DNA of 64,000 nucleotides from Streptomyces sp. VRA16 Mangrove soil (GTDB lineage: Bacteria; Actinomycetota; Actinomycetes; Streptomycetales; Streptomycetaceae): NCBI RefSeq assembly GCF_017377775.1, contig NZ_JAFVLN010000012.1:62001-126000 (forward strand). The letters are read 5' to 3'. The notes below the pieces were generated by a model. That model was not told the DNA's origin, searched no databases, and was given only the letters and a program-made list of their open reading frames with translations. Below are positions 34,457-42,753 of the stretch, piece after piece; the stretch's first letter is position 1; every line of letters begins with the position of its first letter. A program made the translations under genes and the position numbers.

Positions 34457-34813
34457 TCAGTGGCGCGGGCCCGTGTGACGGGTGACGTACGAGGTGACCG
34501 AGGCGGCGCTCGGCAACAACCGGTAGGTGCAGCCCGGGAGTTCGGCCGGGTCCCAGCCGGCGTCGGAGGTGTACGCGGCGCCGATGGCGGACGCGGCCTG
34601 CGCGTCCAGGTCGGCGCGGCGGCCGTCGATCCAGGAGCCACGGTCGTGGAAGGCGGTGCCGCCGCCCGCCCACACCACCGAGGGGGTCGCGGCCTGGACG
34701 GAGTCGCCGGGGCGTACGTGCGGGGTGCGCGGGCGGACCGGGGTGGCGGCGAAGGCCGGCGCGGCGAGGGCTCCGCCGGCGGCGGCGAGCAGGGGGCGGC
34801 GGCTGGGTGTCAT
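34457..34813 (-). pseudogene. Short secreted ORF, probable remnant of a PL1-type pectate lyase
   Basis: 118 codons: a Tat-like signal (SRRPLLAAAGGALAAPAFA) joined to a stretch with GTAFHDRGSWIDG, SDAGWDPAELPGCTYRL and a final VTSYVTRHTGPRH, which looks like the C-terminal end of PL1 pectate lyases (compare the GAGWTPTL region of the intact PL1 at 36090). The catalytic beta-helix core is missing. Its ATG overlaps the pectin methylesterase stop (ATGA). Either an in-frame internal deletion product or a small secreted protein; the PL1 link is less certain here than for the ORFs at 39849 and 43961. Confidence 0.5.
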
Positions 34814-35931
34814 GGCCGCACCGGCCGTGGTGTCCAGTCGCCGAGGTAGCCGGTCCGGGTCGCCGACTCGGCCTGCGCGTCGGTGAGTTGGGGCCGGTTC
34901 TCCGGTACGGAGACGGCGGCGCCGGGCCCGCTGTTGTGGTACTCGGCGAACCGCTGCCGCTGCCACGGGAAGCTGTCCGACATGTTCGTGTAGGGCGCGA
35001 CCGCGTCGATGCCCGCGGACAGCTGGCTGTCGCGGACCACGAGGGACGGCCTGGCCGTGGTGTCGGAGCTGGGCACCCAGGGGCGGGCCAGCTTGTAGGA
35101 CGCGTCCGGCGCGGTGCTGGTGAACCGGGACCGGGTGACGAGGTAGCCGTTCGGGTCGGCGGCGGCGGTCGAGGGGGCGAAGACGAAGCCGTACGGGGCC
35201 GCGGCCAGGTCGGTGCGGTCCAGGGTGCGGAAGTGGCAGTGGTCGAAGACGGCGGTGGCGCGCCCGAAGACGAAGTCGACGTCGCCCTCGGCGTAGCAGT
35301 CGCGGAAGTACTGGCGGGCGAAGGCGGTCAGCGCGAGCGAGTCGGCGTACAGGGTGTCCTGGTGGCCGAGGAACCGGCAGCCGAAGAACGCGGACCTGTC
35401 CCCCATCACCTTCAGGGCGACGGCCTGGGTGCCGCTGATGCCGGGGTGGTCGGCGCGCAGCCAGTCGTTGGCGAACGTGATGCCCTGCGCGGTGAAGCCG
35501 TCGCCGCGCAGGGTGACGGTGGCGGAGCCGGTGGTGCCGTACGTGCCCGAGCCGTCCGGCTTCGGCGTGCCGGCCGCGTTGTCGTGGACGATCACGGTGT
35601 CGCGGGCGTCGCCGCCGGCGCCGATCCAGGTCATGCCGGTGGCGGTGGCGGGGGCGGAGACGGTCTCGCGGTAGACGCCGGGGGCGATGACGAGGGTCTG
35701 CCCGGCGGCGGTCGCGGCGGTCACCGCGGCCTGGACGGTGGTGAAGTCGCCGCGGCCCCGCTGGTCGACGTAGAGGGTGAGGGGGTCGCGTCTGCGGGCG
35801 GGGTCGCCGTAGGGGCCGAAGGGGCGGGAGCGGCGGTCGTCGGCGAGGGCCGGGGTGGCACTCAGGCCGAGCGCCGGCGCGGCGCCCGCGCTCGCGGCGA
35901 GGAACCTGCGGCGCGTCAGGGGTGGGGTCAT
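34810..35931 (-). CDS. Secreted pectin methylesterase, family CE8
   Basis: Pectinesterase of 373 residues exported by a twin-arginine signal (LTRRRFLAASAGAAPALGLS). All CE8 blocks are present: DFTTVQAAVTAA, GTQAVALKVMGDRSAFFGC (Gln of the oxyanion hole), LGHQDTLYA (catalytic Asp), GDVDFVFGRATAVFDHC (nucleophile Asp), and KLARPWVP (Arg-Trp). It removes methyl esters from homogalacturonan, making substrate for the PL1, PL3 and PL9 lyases beside it. SD AAGGAG precedes the ATG. It is coupled to the short ORF downstream through ATGA. Confidence 0.95.
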   Translation of the reverse strand: MTPPLTRRRFLAASAGAAPALGLSATPALADDRRSRPFGPYGDPARRRDPLTLYVDQRGRGDFTTVQAAVTAATAAGQTLVIAPGVYRETVSAPATATGMTWIGAGGDARDTVIVHDNAAGTPKPDGSGTYGTTGSATVTLRGDGFTAQGITFANDWLRADHPGISGTQAVALKVMGDRSAFFGCRFLGHQDTLYADSLALTAFARQYFRDCYAEGDVDFVFGRATAVFDHCHFRTLDRTDLAAAPYGFVFAPSTAAADPNGYLVTRSRFTSTAPDASYKLARPWVPSSDTTARPSLVVRDSQLSAGIDAVAPYTNMSDSFPWQRQRFAEYHNSGPGAAVSVPENRPQLTDAQAESATRTGYLGDWTPRPVRP

Positions 35932-36027
35932 GCGGGTGCTCCTTGGGGTGCGGCTCGGTGCGGGTGGGGTGCCGTCTCGTCCGCCGGGTCGCGGTTGGTG
36001 GGTGTCTGCGGGCCCGGCGGGGCTTCT

Positions 36028-36080
36028 CGCGCGGTTCCCCGCGCCCCCGAAGCGAGCTGTGCTCGCTCAGGGGCGCGGGG
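36028..36080. repeat. Dispersed GC element and hairpin between PL1 and CE8 genes
   Basis: 36028-36047 is the reverse complement of the core seen at 22371-22390 (19 of 20 bases). Directly overlapping, CCCCGCGCCCC...GCGAG (36037-36056) pairs with CTCGC...GGGGCGCGGGG (36062-36080) to form a long hairpin that could act as a terminator or mRNA stabiliser within the array. Confidence 0.65.
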
Positions 36081-36089
36081 CCGTGTCCC

Positions 36090-37406
36090 TCAGCGCAGCC
36101 GCGTGGCCCCGGCGCCCCGGGCGACGATCGGGCCCACCGCCTCGGCCGGGTCCACGCGGAGCCGGAGCGTGGGCGTCCACCCGGCGCCCGACTGCAGCGG
36201 CGCGGCCGCGTTCGCGGCGTTGTACGCGGCGATGATGTCCGTCGCCACACCGTTGACGACGTTCCCCTTCGCGGTGAGCGGATAGTCGTTCCAGCGGTGC
36301 AGGATCGCCCCGGCCCCGATCCCCTCGGGCAGCGTGAAGGAGTTCTTCTCGGCGAAGAGCCGGGACTTGTAGCCGATGCCGAAGGAGTAGTTGTAGTCGG
36401 CGTTCCCGACGTACGAGTTGTTGTACGCGTCGACCTGCCCGAACCGCACCCGCGGCGCCCGCTCGACCAGGTTCTTGAAGAGGTTGTGGTGCAGGGTGAC
36501 GCGCAGCTTGCCCTCGTCGGTGGCGGCGGCGCTGTCGCTGTTGCCGATCATGAGGGTCTTGTCGTGGTCCTCGAAGACGTTCCAGGACGCGGTGACGAGG
36601 TCGGCGCCCTTGACGATGTCGAGCTCGCCGTCGTGCTGCTGGAAGATCCGGCCGTAGTACGACGGCAGGGTCGAGTCCGGGTGGGTGCCGTCGGTGAACG
36701 TGTTGTGGTCGAGCCAGACGTGCGTGGAGCCGTGGACGACGGCCGCGTCGTACTCGGAGTTCCAGTTGCCGGTGTCGCCGTCGGTCGGGTCCCACTGCGG
36801 GAAGCAGTCGAGCGGGGACTCCATCGTGAGGCCGCGCACGATGACGTTGTCGACGCCGGTGATCTGGAGGCTGCCGCCGACGATGCCGGCGTCCTTGCCG
36901 ACCCCGATGATCGTGGTGTTGGCGGGGATCGTCGCCTTGATGGCCTTGGCCTGTGCGGCGGCGGAGAGGTTGCGCAGGTACTCCTGGGTGCCGGGGATCT
37001 TCTTCTGGCCCTCCAGGTCCTCGTCCCAGCCCCACACCGCGGGGTCGTAGTCGGCGAGGTACTGGTCGAAGTCGTAGCCGTCGACGGCGAAGTCGGCGCA
37101 GGTCGAGCCGTCGGCGTCGAGCGTCCCCCTGACCTTGATGATCTTCGGTGCGGTGCCGCCGTCGGCGAGGGCCCGCTGGAACTCGTCCCAGGTCGTCACG
37201 GTGGAGACGTGGTCGGCGTCGGCGGCGGCGCCGCCCGTGGTGCCGGTGCCGGACGAGGCCCAGCCGTCGTTCGCGGCGAGGGTCCGGCGCGCGGCGTCCC
37301 GGCCGTGGGCCTGGGCGGTACCGGACATTCCGGTGACGGCCAGAACCAGCGCGGTGCAGCCGACCAGGCTCGCTATGACGCGTCCATGACATTTCTGTGT
37401 GCTCAC
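36090..37406 (-). CDS. Secreted pectate lyase, family PL1
   Basis: Intact PL1 lyase of 438 residues. Signal peptide ends near GTAQA; the mature N-terminus has TLAANDGWASSGTGTTGG, then TWDEFQRALADGG, KIIKVRGTLD, NTTIIGVGKDAGIVGGSLQITGVDNVIVRGL (in part), the calcium site DAAVVHGSTHVWLDHNTF, and the catalytic arginine motif ERAPRVRFGQVDAYNN. It ends GWTPTLRLRVDPAEAVGPIV then ARGAGATRLR. The GTG at 37406 has GAGGAG upstream. This gene is the full-length reference for the three shortened PL1-like ORFs nearby. Confidence 0.95.
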   Translation of the reverse strand: MSTQKCHGRVIASLVGCTALVLAVTGMSGTAQAHGRDAARRTLAANDGWASSGTGTTGGAAADADHVSTVTTWDEFQRALADGGTAPKIIKVRGTLDADGSTCADFAVDGYDFDQYLADYDPAVWGWDEDLEGQKKIPGTQEYLRNLSAAAQAKAIKATIPANTTIIGVGKDAGIVGGSLQITGVDNVIVRGLTMESPLDCFPQWDPTDGDTGNWNSEYDAAVVHGSTHVWLDHNTFTDGTHPDSTLPSYYGRIFQQHDGELDIVKGADLVTASWNVFEDHDKTLMIGNSDSAAATDEGKLRVTLHHNLFKNLVERAPRVRFGQVDAYNNSYVGNADYNYSFGIGYKSRLFAEKNSFTLPEGIGAGAILHRWNDYPLTAKGNVVNGVATDIIAAYNAANAAAPLQSGAGWTPTLRLRVDPAEAVGPIVARGAGATRLR

Positions 37407-37474
37407 TGTGCGCTCCTCAAACCGTGCAAGTGCGGGTGTTCGGACGGGTGTTCAGAGGTGAGTCGGGGCAGCGG

Positions 37475-38299
37475 TCAGGCGGGCGTCGTGCCGGGCAGCC
37501 AGGTGAGCCGGGAGGCCCAGACGTCCGCGAGCTCGTCGATCTCGTCGCCGATGCGGCGCACGTCACGGGCGGGCAGCACCCCGGCGTGCAGCAGCTCGCG
37601 GGCGACGAGCCGGGCCACGGCGATGGCGCCGGGCGGATTGAAATGCGTGTTGTCCTGCTCGGTGGCGGTCCAGTTGAAGTAGACCTTGGTCTCCTCCACG
37701 CCCAGTCGTTGCCACAGCGCGAGCGAGAGCGCCTCGACGTCGAGCAGCGCGACCCCCTCCTCCTCGGCGAGCGCGCGCATCGCCGCCGGGTAGTCGCCGT
37801 GCGTGGGCACGGCGTTGCCGTCGGCGTCGAACTTCCGGCGCTCGACGGAAGTGGCGAGGACCGGCCGGGCGCCCTTGGCGCGGGCCCCGTCGATGTAGAG
37901 CTTCAGATACTGCTGGTACGTCGACCAGGGCTCGGTGTAGCGCGTGGGGTCGGCGCGCTTCTCGTCGTTGTGCGCGAACTGGATCAGCATGAAGTCGCCG
38001 GGGCGGATCGTGGCGAGGACGGCGTCCAGGCGGCCCTCGTCGACGAAGCTCTTCGAACTGCGGCCGTTGACCGCGTGGTTGGCGACCTCGATGCGGTCGG
38101 CGAGGAAGAACGGCAGGGCCATGCCCCAGCCGGTCTCGGGCTCGGCGTCCACGTACTTCTGGGCGGCGGTGGAGTCACCGGCGACGTAGAGGGTGCGGCG
38201 GTCCGTGCGGTGGGACCGGGCGGCGGCCGGCGAGGCGAACGAGGCAGCCAGCGGCAGGGCCGCGAGCGCGGCCAGCGTTGCTCTTCGAGTGGTCGACAC
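37475..38299 (-). CDS. Secreted rhamnogalacturonan acetylesterase, family CE12
   Basis: SGNH hydrolase of 274 residues with a signal peptide (RATLAALAALPLAASFASPAAA). Blocks: LYVAGDSTAA (nucleophile Ser), ANHAVNGRSSKSF, FMLIQFAHND, and TEQDNTHFNPPGA (catalytic Asp and His). This is the CE12 rhamnogalacturonan acetylesterase pattern, removing acetyl groups from pectin. The GTG at 38299 has AAAGGAC upstream; the frame is open 14 residues further without a secretion feature. It lies 68 bases upstream of the PL1 gene and downstream of the substrate-binding protein, same strand. Confidence 0.92.
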   Translation of the reverse strand: MSTTRRATLAALAALPLAASFASPAAARSHRTDRRTLYVAGDSTAAQKYVDAEPETGWGMALPFFLADRIEVANHAVNGRSSKSFVDEGRLDAVLATIRPGDFMLIQFAHNDEKRADPTRYTEPWSTYQQYLKLYIDGARAKGARPVLATSVERRKFDADGNAVPTHGDYPAAMRALAEEEGVALLDVEALSLALWQRLGVEETKVYFNWTATEQDNTHFNPPGAIAVARLVARELLHAGVLPARDVRRIGDEIDELADVWASRLTWLPGTTPA

Positions 38300-38452
38300 G
38301 GCGGTGTGCCGTCCTTTCGTGAAGTGCGGGTGGGATGGCACCGATGGGGATGGCGGGGTGGTGGGGGTGGTGCGGGCCGGCGGCGGGAGCGGCGCGACGG
38401 ATGTCGTCCCGCCGCCGGCCCGGTCAGGGGTGGCCGGGTACGGCCCGTGGGC

Positions 38453-39802
38453 TCAGCCGGCCTGCTGCTTCCACTCCGCCTGGGCCTTGTTGAGCTGGTC
38501 GGCCATGGTGTCGAGGAACTTCTTGGCGCTCTCCTTGCCGAGCAGGACCTTCTGGAAGTTGGCCTCGTTGTCGGTCTTGGAGATGGTGTTCCAGTCGGGC
38601 AGGTAGTACGGCAGCTGCACGATCTTGGTGGAGCCGGACTCCAGTGCCTCGGCGGCGAGCTTGGTAGGCTCGGCCTTCTGCACCCAGACGTCCTTGGCGG
38701 CCTCGGTGTTGGCCGGGATCTGGCCGGCCGACTCGTTCCACTTGCTGTTCTCCGCGTGCGAGGCGGCGAACTCCATGAACTTCCAGGCGGCGGTCTTGTT
38801 CTTGCTCGCCTTGAACAGGCCGAGGCCGTCGACCGGGTTGGAGACCTGGACGCGGATGCCCGCGTCACTGGTCGGGTTCGGCAGGCCCTTGAACTTCTCC
38901 TCGCCCAGCGCCTTCACATGGCCCGCGTAGGAGCCCAGGTTGTGGTTGAGCATCCCGATGGTGCCGCTGTCCCACTGGCTGACCATCTTGGTGAAGTCGT
39001 TGTTGACGTCGGCGGACGGGGTGGCCTTCTTGTACAGGCCCGCGTACTTCTCCAGGGCGGCCACGTTCTTGGGGTCGTTGACCGTGGTCTTCTCGCTGTT
39101 CGCGTCCCAGAACGACGTGATGCCGCTCTGCCCGTACATCGCGTCGAGGGCCTGGGCGATGGAGCCCTCGCCGCCGCGGATGGTGTAACCGAACCGGTTC
39201 TTCGAGGAGTCGGTGAGCCTGGTCGCCGCGTCGAAGAACTTCGACCAGGTCGTCGGCGCGTCCAGGCCCGCCTTCTTGAACAGGTCGGTGCGGTAGTACA
39301 GGACGCCGTTGTTCGCGGACGTCGGGACGGTGAACAGGTCGTGGGTGCCGCCCGCCGCCTTCACCGACTCGACGAACTTGCTGTTCAGCTTGCCGTTGAG
39401 GGGACCGGACGCGATCCGGTCCTCGACCGGTTCGAGGACGTTCTGCGCGGTGAGGGTGGCGAGCATCGCGGTGCCGACACCGCCGACGTCGGGCAGGCCG
39501 CCGCCCTGGATCGCCGTGTCGTACTTGGACTGCACGTTCTCGGCGGGGATGCCGACGTACTTGACCTTGATGTCGGGGTACTTCTTCTCGAAGTCCTTGA
39601 TGATCTCCATCCAGACATCCCGGCGCACGGCCGTGTTGTTGTCCCAGAAGGTGATCGTGCCCTTGCCGGAGCCCTCGTCGCCCTTGTCCCCGCCGGCACT
39701 GGAGCCGTCGTCGCCGCAGGCGGTGGCGGTGAGGGCGAGCGCTGTGGTCAGCGCCACGGCGGAACCGGTGCGGAGCGCGCCTTTGCGCATACGGATGTTC
39801 AT
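38453..39802 (-). CDS. Sugar ABC transporter solute-binding lipoprotein
   Basis: Extracellular family 1 binding protein of 449 residues. The signal ends ALTATACGDD with Cys29 as the lipidation site. Typical segments are GTITFWDNNTAVRRDVWMEIIKDFEKKYPDIKVKYV (given in part), GGGLPDVGGVGTAML, GVLYYRTDLFKKAGLDAPTTW, IAQALDAMYG, and NPVDGLGLFKASKNKTAAWKFMEF. It should deliver pectin-derived oligosaccharides to the permeases at 44149 and 45060, encoded in the same direction but separated by five ORFs. Ligand inferred from context. Confidence 0.9.
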   Translation of the reverse strand: MNIRMRKGALRTGSAVALTTALALTATACGDDGSSAGGDKGDEGSGKGTITFWDNNTAVRRDVWMEIIKDFEKKYPDIKVKYVGIPAENVQSKYDTAIQGGGLPDVGGVGTAMLATLTAQNVLEPVEDRIASGPLNGKLNSKFVESVKAAGGTHDLFTVPTSANNGVLYYRTDLFKKAGLDAPTTWSKFFDAATRLTDSSKNRFGYTIRGGEGSIAQALDAMYGQSGITSFWDANSEKTTVNDPKNVAALEKYAGLYKKATPSADVNNDFTKMVSQWDSGTIGMLNHNLGSYAGHVKALGEEKFKGLPNPTSDAGIRVQVSNPVDGLGLFKASKNKTAAWKFMEFAASHAENSKWNESAGQIPANTEAAKDVWVQKAEPTKLAAEALESGSTKIVQLPYYLPDWNTISKTDNEANFQKVLLGKESAKKFLDTMADQLNKAQAEWKQQAG

Positions 39803-39848
39803 GATCGGCTCTCTTCTTCTGGATCCAACGGGAGGTGGTGCGGGAGGG

Positions 39849-40289
39849 TCATCCGGGCGAGGGCAGCCGGCCGATGGACGGCTGGGGCCCGGAGAAGTGG
39901 GTGACCAGGGCGGGCACGGCGGCCGCCGGGTCGAGGTGGTAGCGGTAGAGGGCGCGCGGGTCGAAGGCGGCGCCGTGGGCGTCGGTGCGCCCGGTGGTGT
40001 GCTTCAGGATCGAGCCGCGCTGCACCAACTCGGCCGTGTCGTCGGCCTGGTAGGGGTGCTGGAGCCCGTCGCAGTAGCTGTTCTCGATGACCATCTCGGT
40101 CCGGCCGCGCGACCAGTTCCCGTACGCCCGCACGGGGTCGCCGTCCGTCGGCTGCTCGGACAGGAGGCGGCCGGGGTCCTGCTCCGCGCGGGCGGAGGGG
40201 GCCATGGTGGTGAGGCCGACCGCGGTGACGAGCGCCGCGAGCGCGGCCCGCTTTCCGTGACGCTTGCTGCTGTGCTGGAGGTGCGACAT
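39849..40289 (-). pseudogene. Secreted PL1 pectate lyase remnant lacking the catalytic core
   Basis: 146 codons: a signal peptide (AALAALVTAVGLTTMAPSARA) is followed by a short linker and then the C-terminal part of a PL1 lyase: RAYGNWSRGRTEMVIENSYC, then HPYQADDTAELVQRGSI, then AAFDPRALYRYHLDPAAAVPALV and GPQPSIG. The middle, including the calcium site and the RxPxxR catalytic arginine, is absent. The frame is intact, 29 bases after the GH43-type gene, so it may still be translated and exported. Either a decaying gene or a trimmed, repurposed protein. Confidence 0.7.
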
Positions 40290-40318
40290 TGCGGCTCCCG
40301 ACAGGCGTGCGGTGAAGG

Positions 40319-41902
40319 TCAGTCGGTGGGCGGATCGGTGTGGCGGAAGTGGGTGAAGAGGGCGGTCCCGGCGGGTCCCGTACCGCCGGGAACCGCCCCG
40401 TCGGGGGCCGCGGCGAACAGGCCGAGCAGTGCTCCGACCCAGCGCCACGGCAGTGCGGCGAACACCTGGCCCGAGGGCCGGAATCCGTCGCCGGTGTCGA
40501 CGGAGAAGCGGCAGCGCGCCCCGTCGGAGATGTCGATGCGCAGCCGGGCGGTCCCCTCGGGCGCCGGGCGCGGGTGGGCGGCGTCGCGCTCGGCCTCGGC
40601 GACCGGGCCCTCGACGAACCGGTGCACGACGTGGGCGGTGCCGTCCGTGCCGCACTCCAGGCCGATCCAGGAGTAGGCGTCGCCGAGGACGACGAGTCCC
40701 GCCCGTGCGCCGGGGGTCGTCGAGTTGAGCCGGAGGCCGACCTCGACGCGGGAGGGCAGCAGCGGGAGGCGCTGGGTGAGCAGGTGCGGGACCTTGCGCA
40801 GGTCGCGCACCCCGTCCGCGGAGCGCACACAGGTGAGCCGCAGTCCGTCCCCGGCGTGCGAAGTGGCCCAGCCGTCGCGGGGGTTGGCGGTCCACTGCCA
40901 CTGCCGTCCGAACCGGCCGCCGGGGAAGTCGTCGTCGGTGGCGGGCGCGGCGACCGGCTGCGCGGGGAGCGCCGGCTTCTTGTACACGTGCACGGGGGTG
41001 CCGGGGATTCCGGGCTCGCTCGCCTCGCCGAGCACCGGCCAGCCCTGCGCGTCCCAGCGCATCGGCTGGAGGTGCACGACACGCCCGTACGGTCCGCGCT
41101 GCTGGAAGTGGAGGAACCAGTCCTCGCCCGTGGGGGTGTCCACCCAGCCGCCCTGGTGGGGGCCGTTGATGTCGGTGTCGCCCTGTTCGAGCACGACGCG
41201 CTCCTCGTAGGGGCCGAAGAAGGAGCGGGAGCGGAAGGCGCCCTGCCAGCCGGTCTCCACGCCTCCGGCGGGGGCGAGGATCCAGTACCAGCCGTCGCGC
41301 TGATGGAGCTTGGGCCCCTCGATGGTGAACCAGCCGGGGAGGGTGTCCCCGTCGATCAACAGGCTGCCCTCGTCGAGGAGTTCGGTGGCGTCGGCGCTCA
41401 TCCGGTGGCCGGTGAGGCGGTTCTTGATGCCGGCGCGGGACTTGGCGTAGGCGTGCACGAGGAACGCCTCGCCGGTCTCCTCGTCCCACATCGGGCAGGC
41501 GTCGATCAGGCCCTTGCCCGCCTTGAGCAGGTGCGGCGCGCTCCAGGGTCCCCTGATGGAGGTGGAGTTGATCTGGTAGACGCCGTGGTCGGGGTCGCCC
41601 CAGAAGATCCAGAAGCGGCCGTCGTGGTGACGGATCGCGGGCGCCCACACGCCGCAGTCGTGGCGCGGGGTCGCGAACGCCTCGGTGGGTTCGAGGCGGT
41701 CGAGGGCGTGGCCGATCAGGGTCCAGTTGACGAGGTCGCGGGAGTGCAGCAGGGGCAGCCCGGGGACCCGGCCGAAGCTGGACGCGGTGAGGTAGAAGTC
41801 GTCGCCGACCCGGCACACGTCGGGGTCGGACCAGTCGGCGGCGAGGACGGGGTTGCGGTAGGTGCCGTCCCCGAGGTCACCGGTGCGTGGTGCGCGGCTC
41901 AT
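40319..41902 (-). CDS. GH43-family glycosidase with C-terminal beta-sandwich
   Basis: Cytosolic glycosidase of 527 residues. N-terminal five-bladed beta-propeller with YRNPVLAADWSDPDVCRVGDDFYL (catalytic Asp region, given as family start), CGVWAPAIRHHDGRFWIFWGDP, DACPMWDEETGEAFLVHAYAKS, and IEGPKLHQRDGWYWILAP (general acid Glu); C-terminal domain with FGRQWQWTANPRDGW and SWIGLECGTDG, the beta-sandwich often joined to GH43 xylosidases/arabinofuranosidases. No signal peptide, so it trims imported oligosaccharides, perhaps arabinan or galactan side chains. Overlaps the DUF6807 gene by ATGA. Confidence 0.88.
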   Translation of the reverse strand: MSRAPRTGDLGDGTYRNPVLAADWSDPDVCRVGDDFYLTASSFGRVPGLPLLHSRDLVNWTLIGHALDRLEPTEAFATPRHDCGVWAPAIRHHDGRFWIFWGDPDHGVYQINSTSIRGPWSAPHLLKAGKGLIDACPMWDEETGEAFLVHAYAKSRAGIKNRLTGHRMSADATELLDEGSLLIDGDTLPGWFTIEGPKLHQRDGWYWILAPAGGVETGWQGAFRSRSFFGPYEERVVLEQGDTDINGPHQGGWVDTPTGEDWFLHFQQRGPYGRVVHLQPMRWDAQGWPVLGEASEPGIPGTPVHVYKKPALPAQPVAAPATDDDFPGGRFGRQWQWTANPRDGWATSHAGDGLRLTCVRSADGVRDLRKVPHLLTQRLPLLPSRVEVGLRLNSTTPGARAGLVVLGDAYSWIGLECGTDGTAHVVHRFVEGPVAEAERDAAHPRPAPEGTARLRIDISDGARCRFSVDTGDGFRPSGQVFAALPWRWVGALLGLFAAAPDGAVPGGTGPAGTALFTHFRHTDPPTD

Positions 41903-42753
41903 GCGGACACTGCCTTCCTGACCAGGGCCGAAGCCCGCTTGCGGTCGAGCCGGCCGTCGGCGACGACCGTGACGATGCGGCGCACGGCGGTGTCGCCGGG
42001 GGCGATCGCGAGGCGCTCGGCCGGGGCGAGCGAGGAGCCGACGCCCGGGTACTCGGCGGCCCGCACGAACCAGGGGTCGCGGCGGGTCTCGGCGGTGGCC
42101 CCGGCGAAGACGAGGGTCCAGCCGCCGCCGGCCATCGCCAGCCAGTCGGCGGGGCGGCCGTGCACCGCCTCCTCGCCCTCGTCGGTGGCCGTGAACACGG
42201 CGGGAGCCGTGGTCTCCCTCGGCGCCCGCCAGAAGAAGCCTCCGTAGGCGGCGCCGGGGCGGCCGTTGGTGGCGGGGCTGCCGAGGGTGACGGGCTCGGC
42301 GGCGGAGGGGTTGGTGAGCGCGAACGTGACGTCCAACGCCCAGCTGTCGTCGGCGAGCCGGGTCGCGGCGACGGTGCGGCGCTCGCGCAGCAGCACGCTC
42401 GCTCCGGCGACCCAGTCCAGGTCCTCGACGAAGCCGTCGGGGTCGCAGAGCTTGAACTCGCGGTGCCGCTGCTCGCCGTGGTTGTCGAGCTCGGTCGGGC
42501 CCTGGTCGCGCACATAGGTGCGGCCGCCCCAGAAGTTGCGGCCCTCGACGTCGGGCACGGCGACGCTCACCCCGAGGTGGTGCGGATGGTCGGCGGGCGC
42601 GCGCTCGGTGACGGGGGTGCCGGAGAGGGTCGCGACCGGGTGCAGGTAGGGGCGGCTGGAGAGCCGCCGCTCGACGTCCGGGCGGATCTCGTAGCGGGCG
42701 ACCGGGCGGCCCGCGCAGCGCAGGGTCAGGGGTGCGGTGGCGAGACGGTTCAT
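41899..42753 (-). CDS. DUF6807 (PmoA-like) family protein
   Basis: Protein of 284 residues of the DUF6807 family, once labelled methane oxygenase PmoA without basis. Seen are SSRPYLHPVATLSGTPVTE, PADHPHHLGVSVAVPDVEGRNFWGGRTYV (in part: DHPHHLG), and RPADWLAMAGGGWTLVFAG. These proteins recur beside Gfo/Idh/MocA oxidoreductases in sugar clusters; the HHLG-type histidines suggest a metal or sugar site but the function is not known. It overlaps both neighbours by ATGA (oxidoreductase upstream, GH43 downstream), so stoichiometric co-production is likely. Confidence 0.82.
   Translation of the reverse strand: MNRLATAPLTLRCAGRPVARYEIRPDVERRLSSRPYLHPVATLSGTPVTERAPADHPHHLGVSVAVPDVEGRNFWGGRTYVRDQGPTELDNHGEQRHREFKLCDPDGFVEDLDWVAGASVLLRERRTVAATRLADDSWALDVTFALTNPSAAEPVTLGSPATNGRPGAAYGGFFWRAPRETTAPAVFTATDEGEEAVHGRPADWLAMAGGGWTLVFAGATAETRRDPWFVRAAEYPGVGSSLAPAERLAIAPGDTAVRRIVTVVADGRLDRKRASALVRKAVSA

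Noticed and set aside
41899..42753. Methane monooxygenase subunit (PmoA)
   Set aside because: The label is a known misannotation of DUF6807; no membrane segments or copper site are present.
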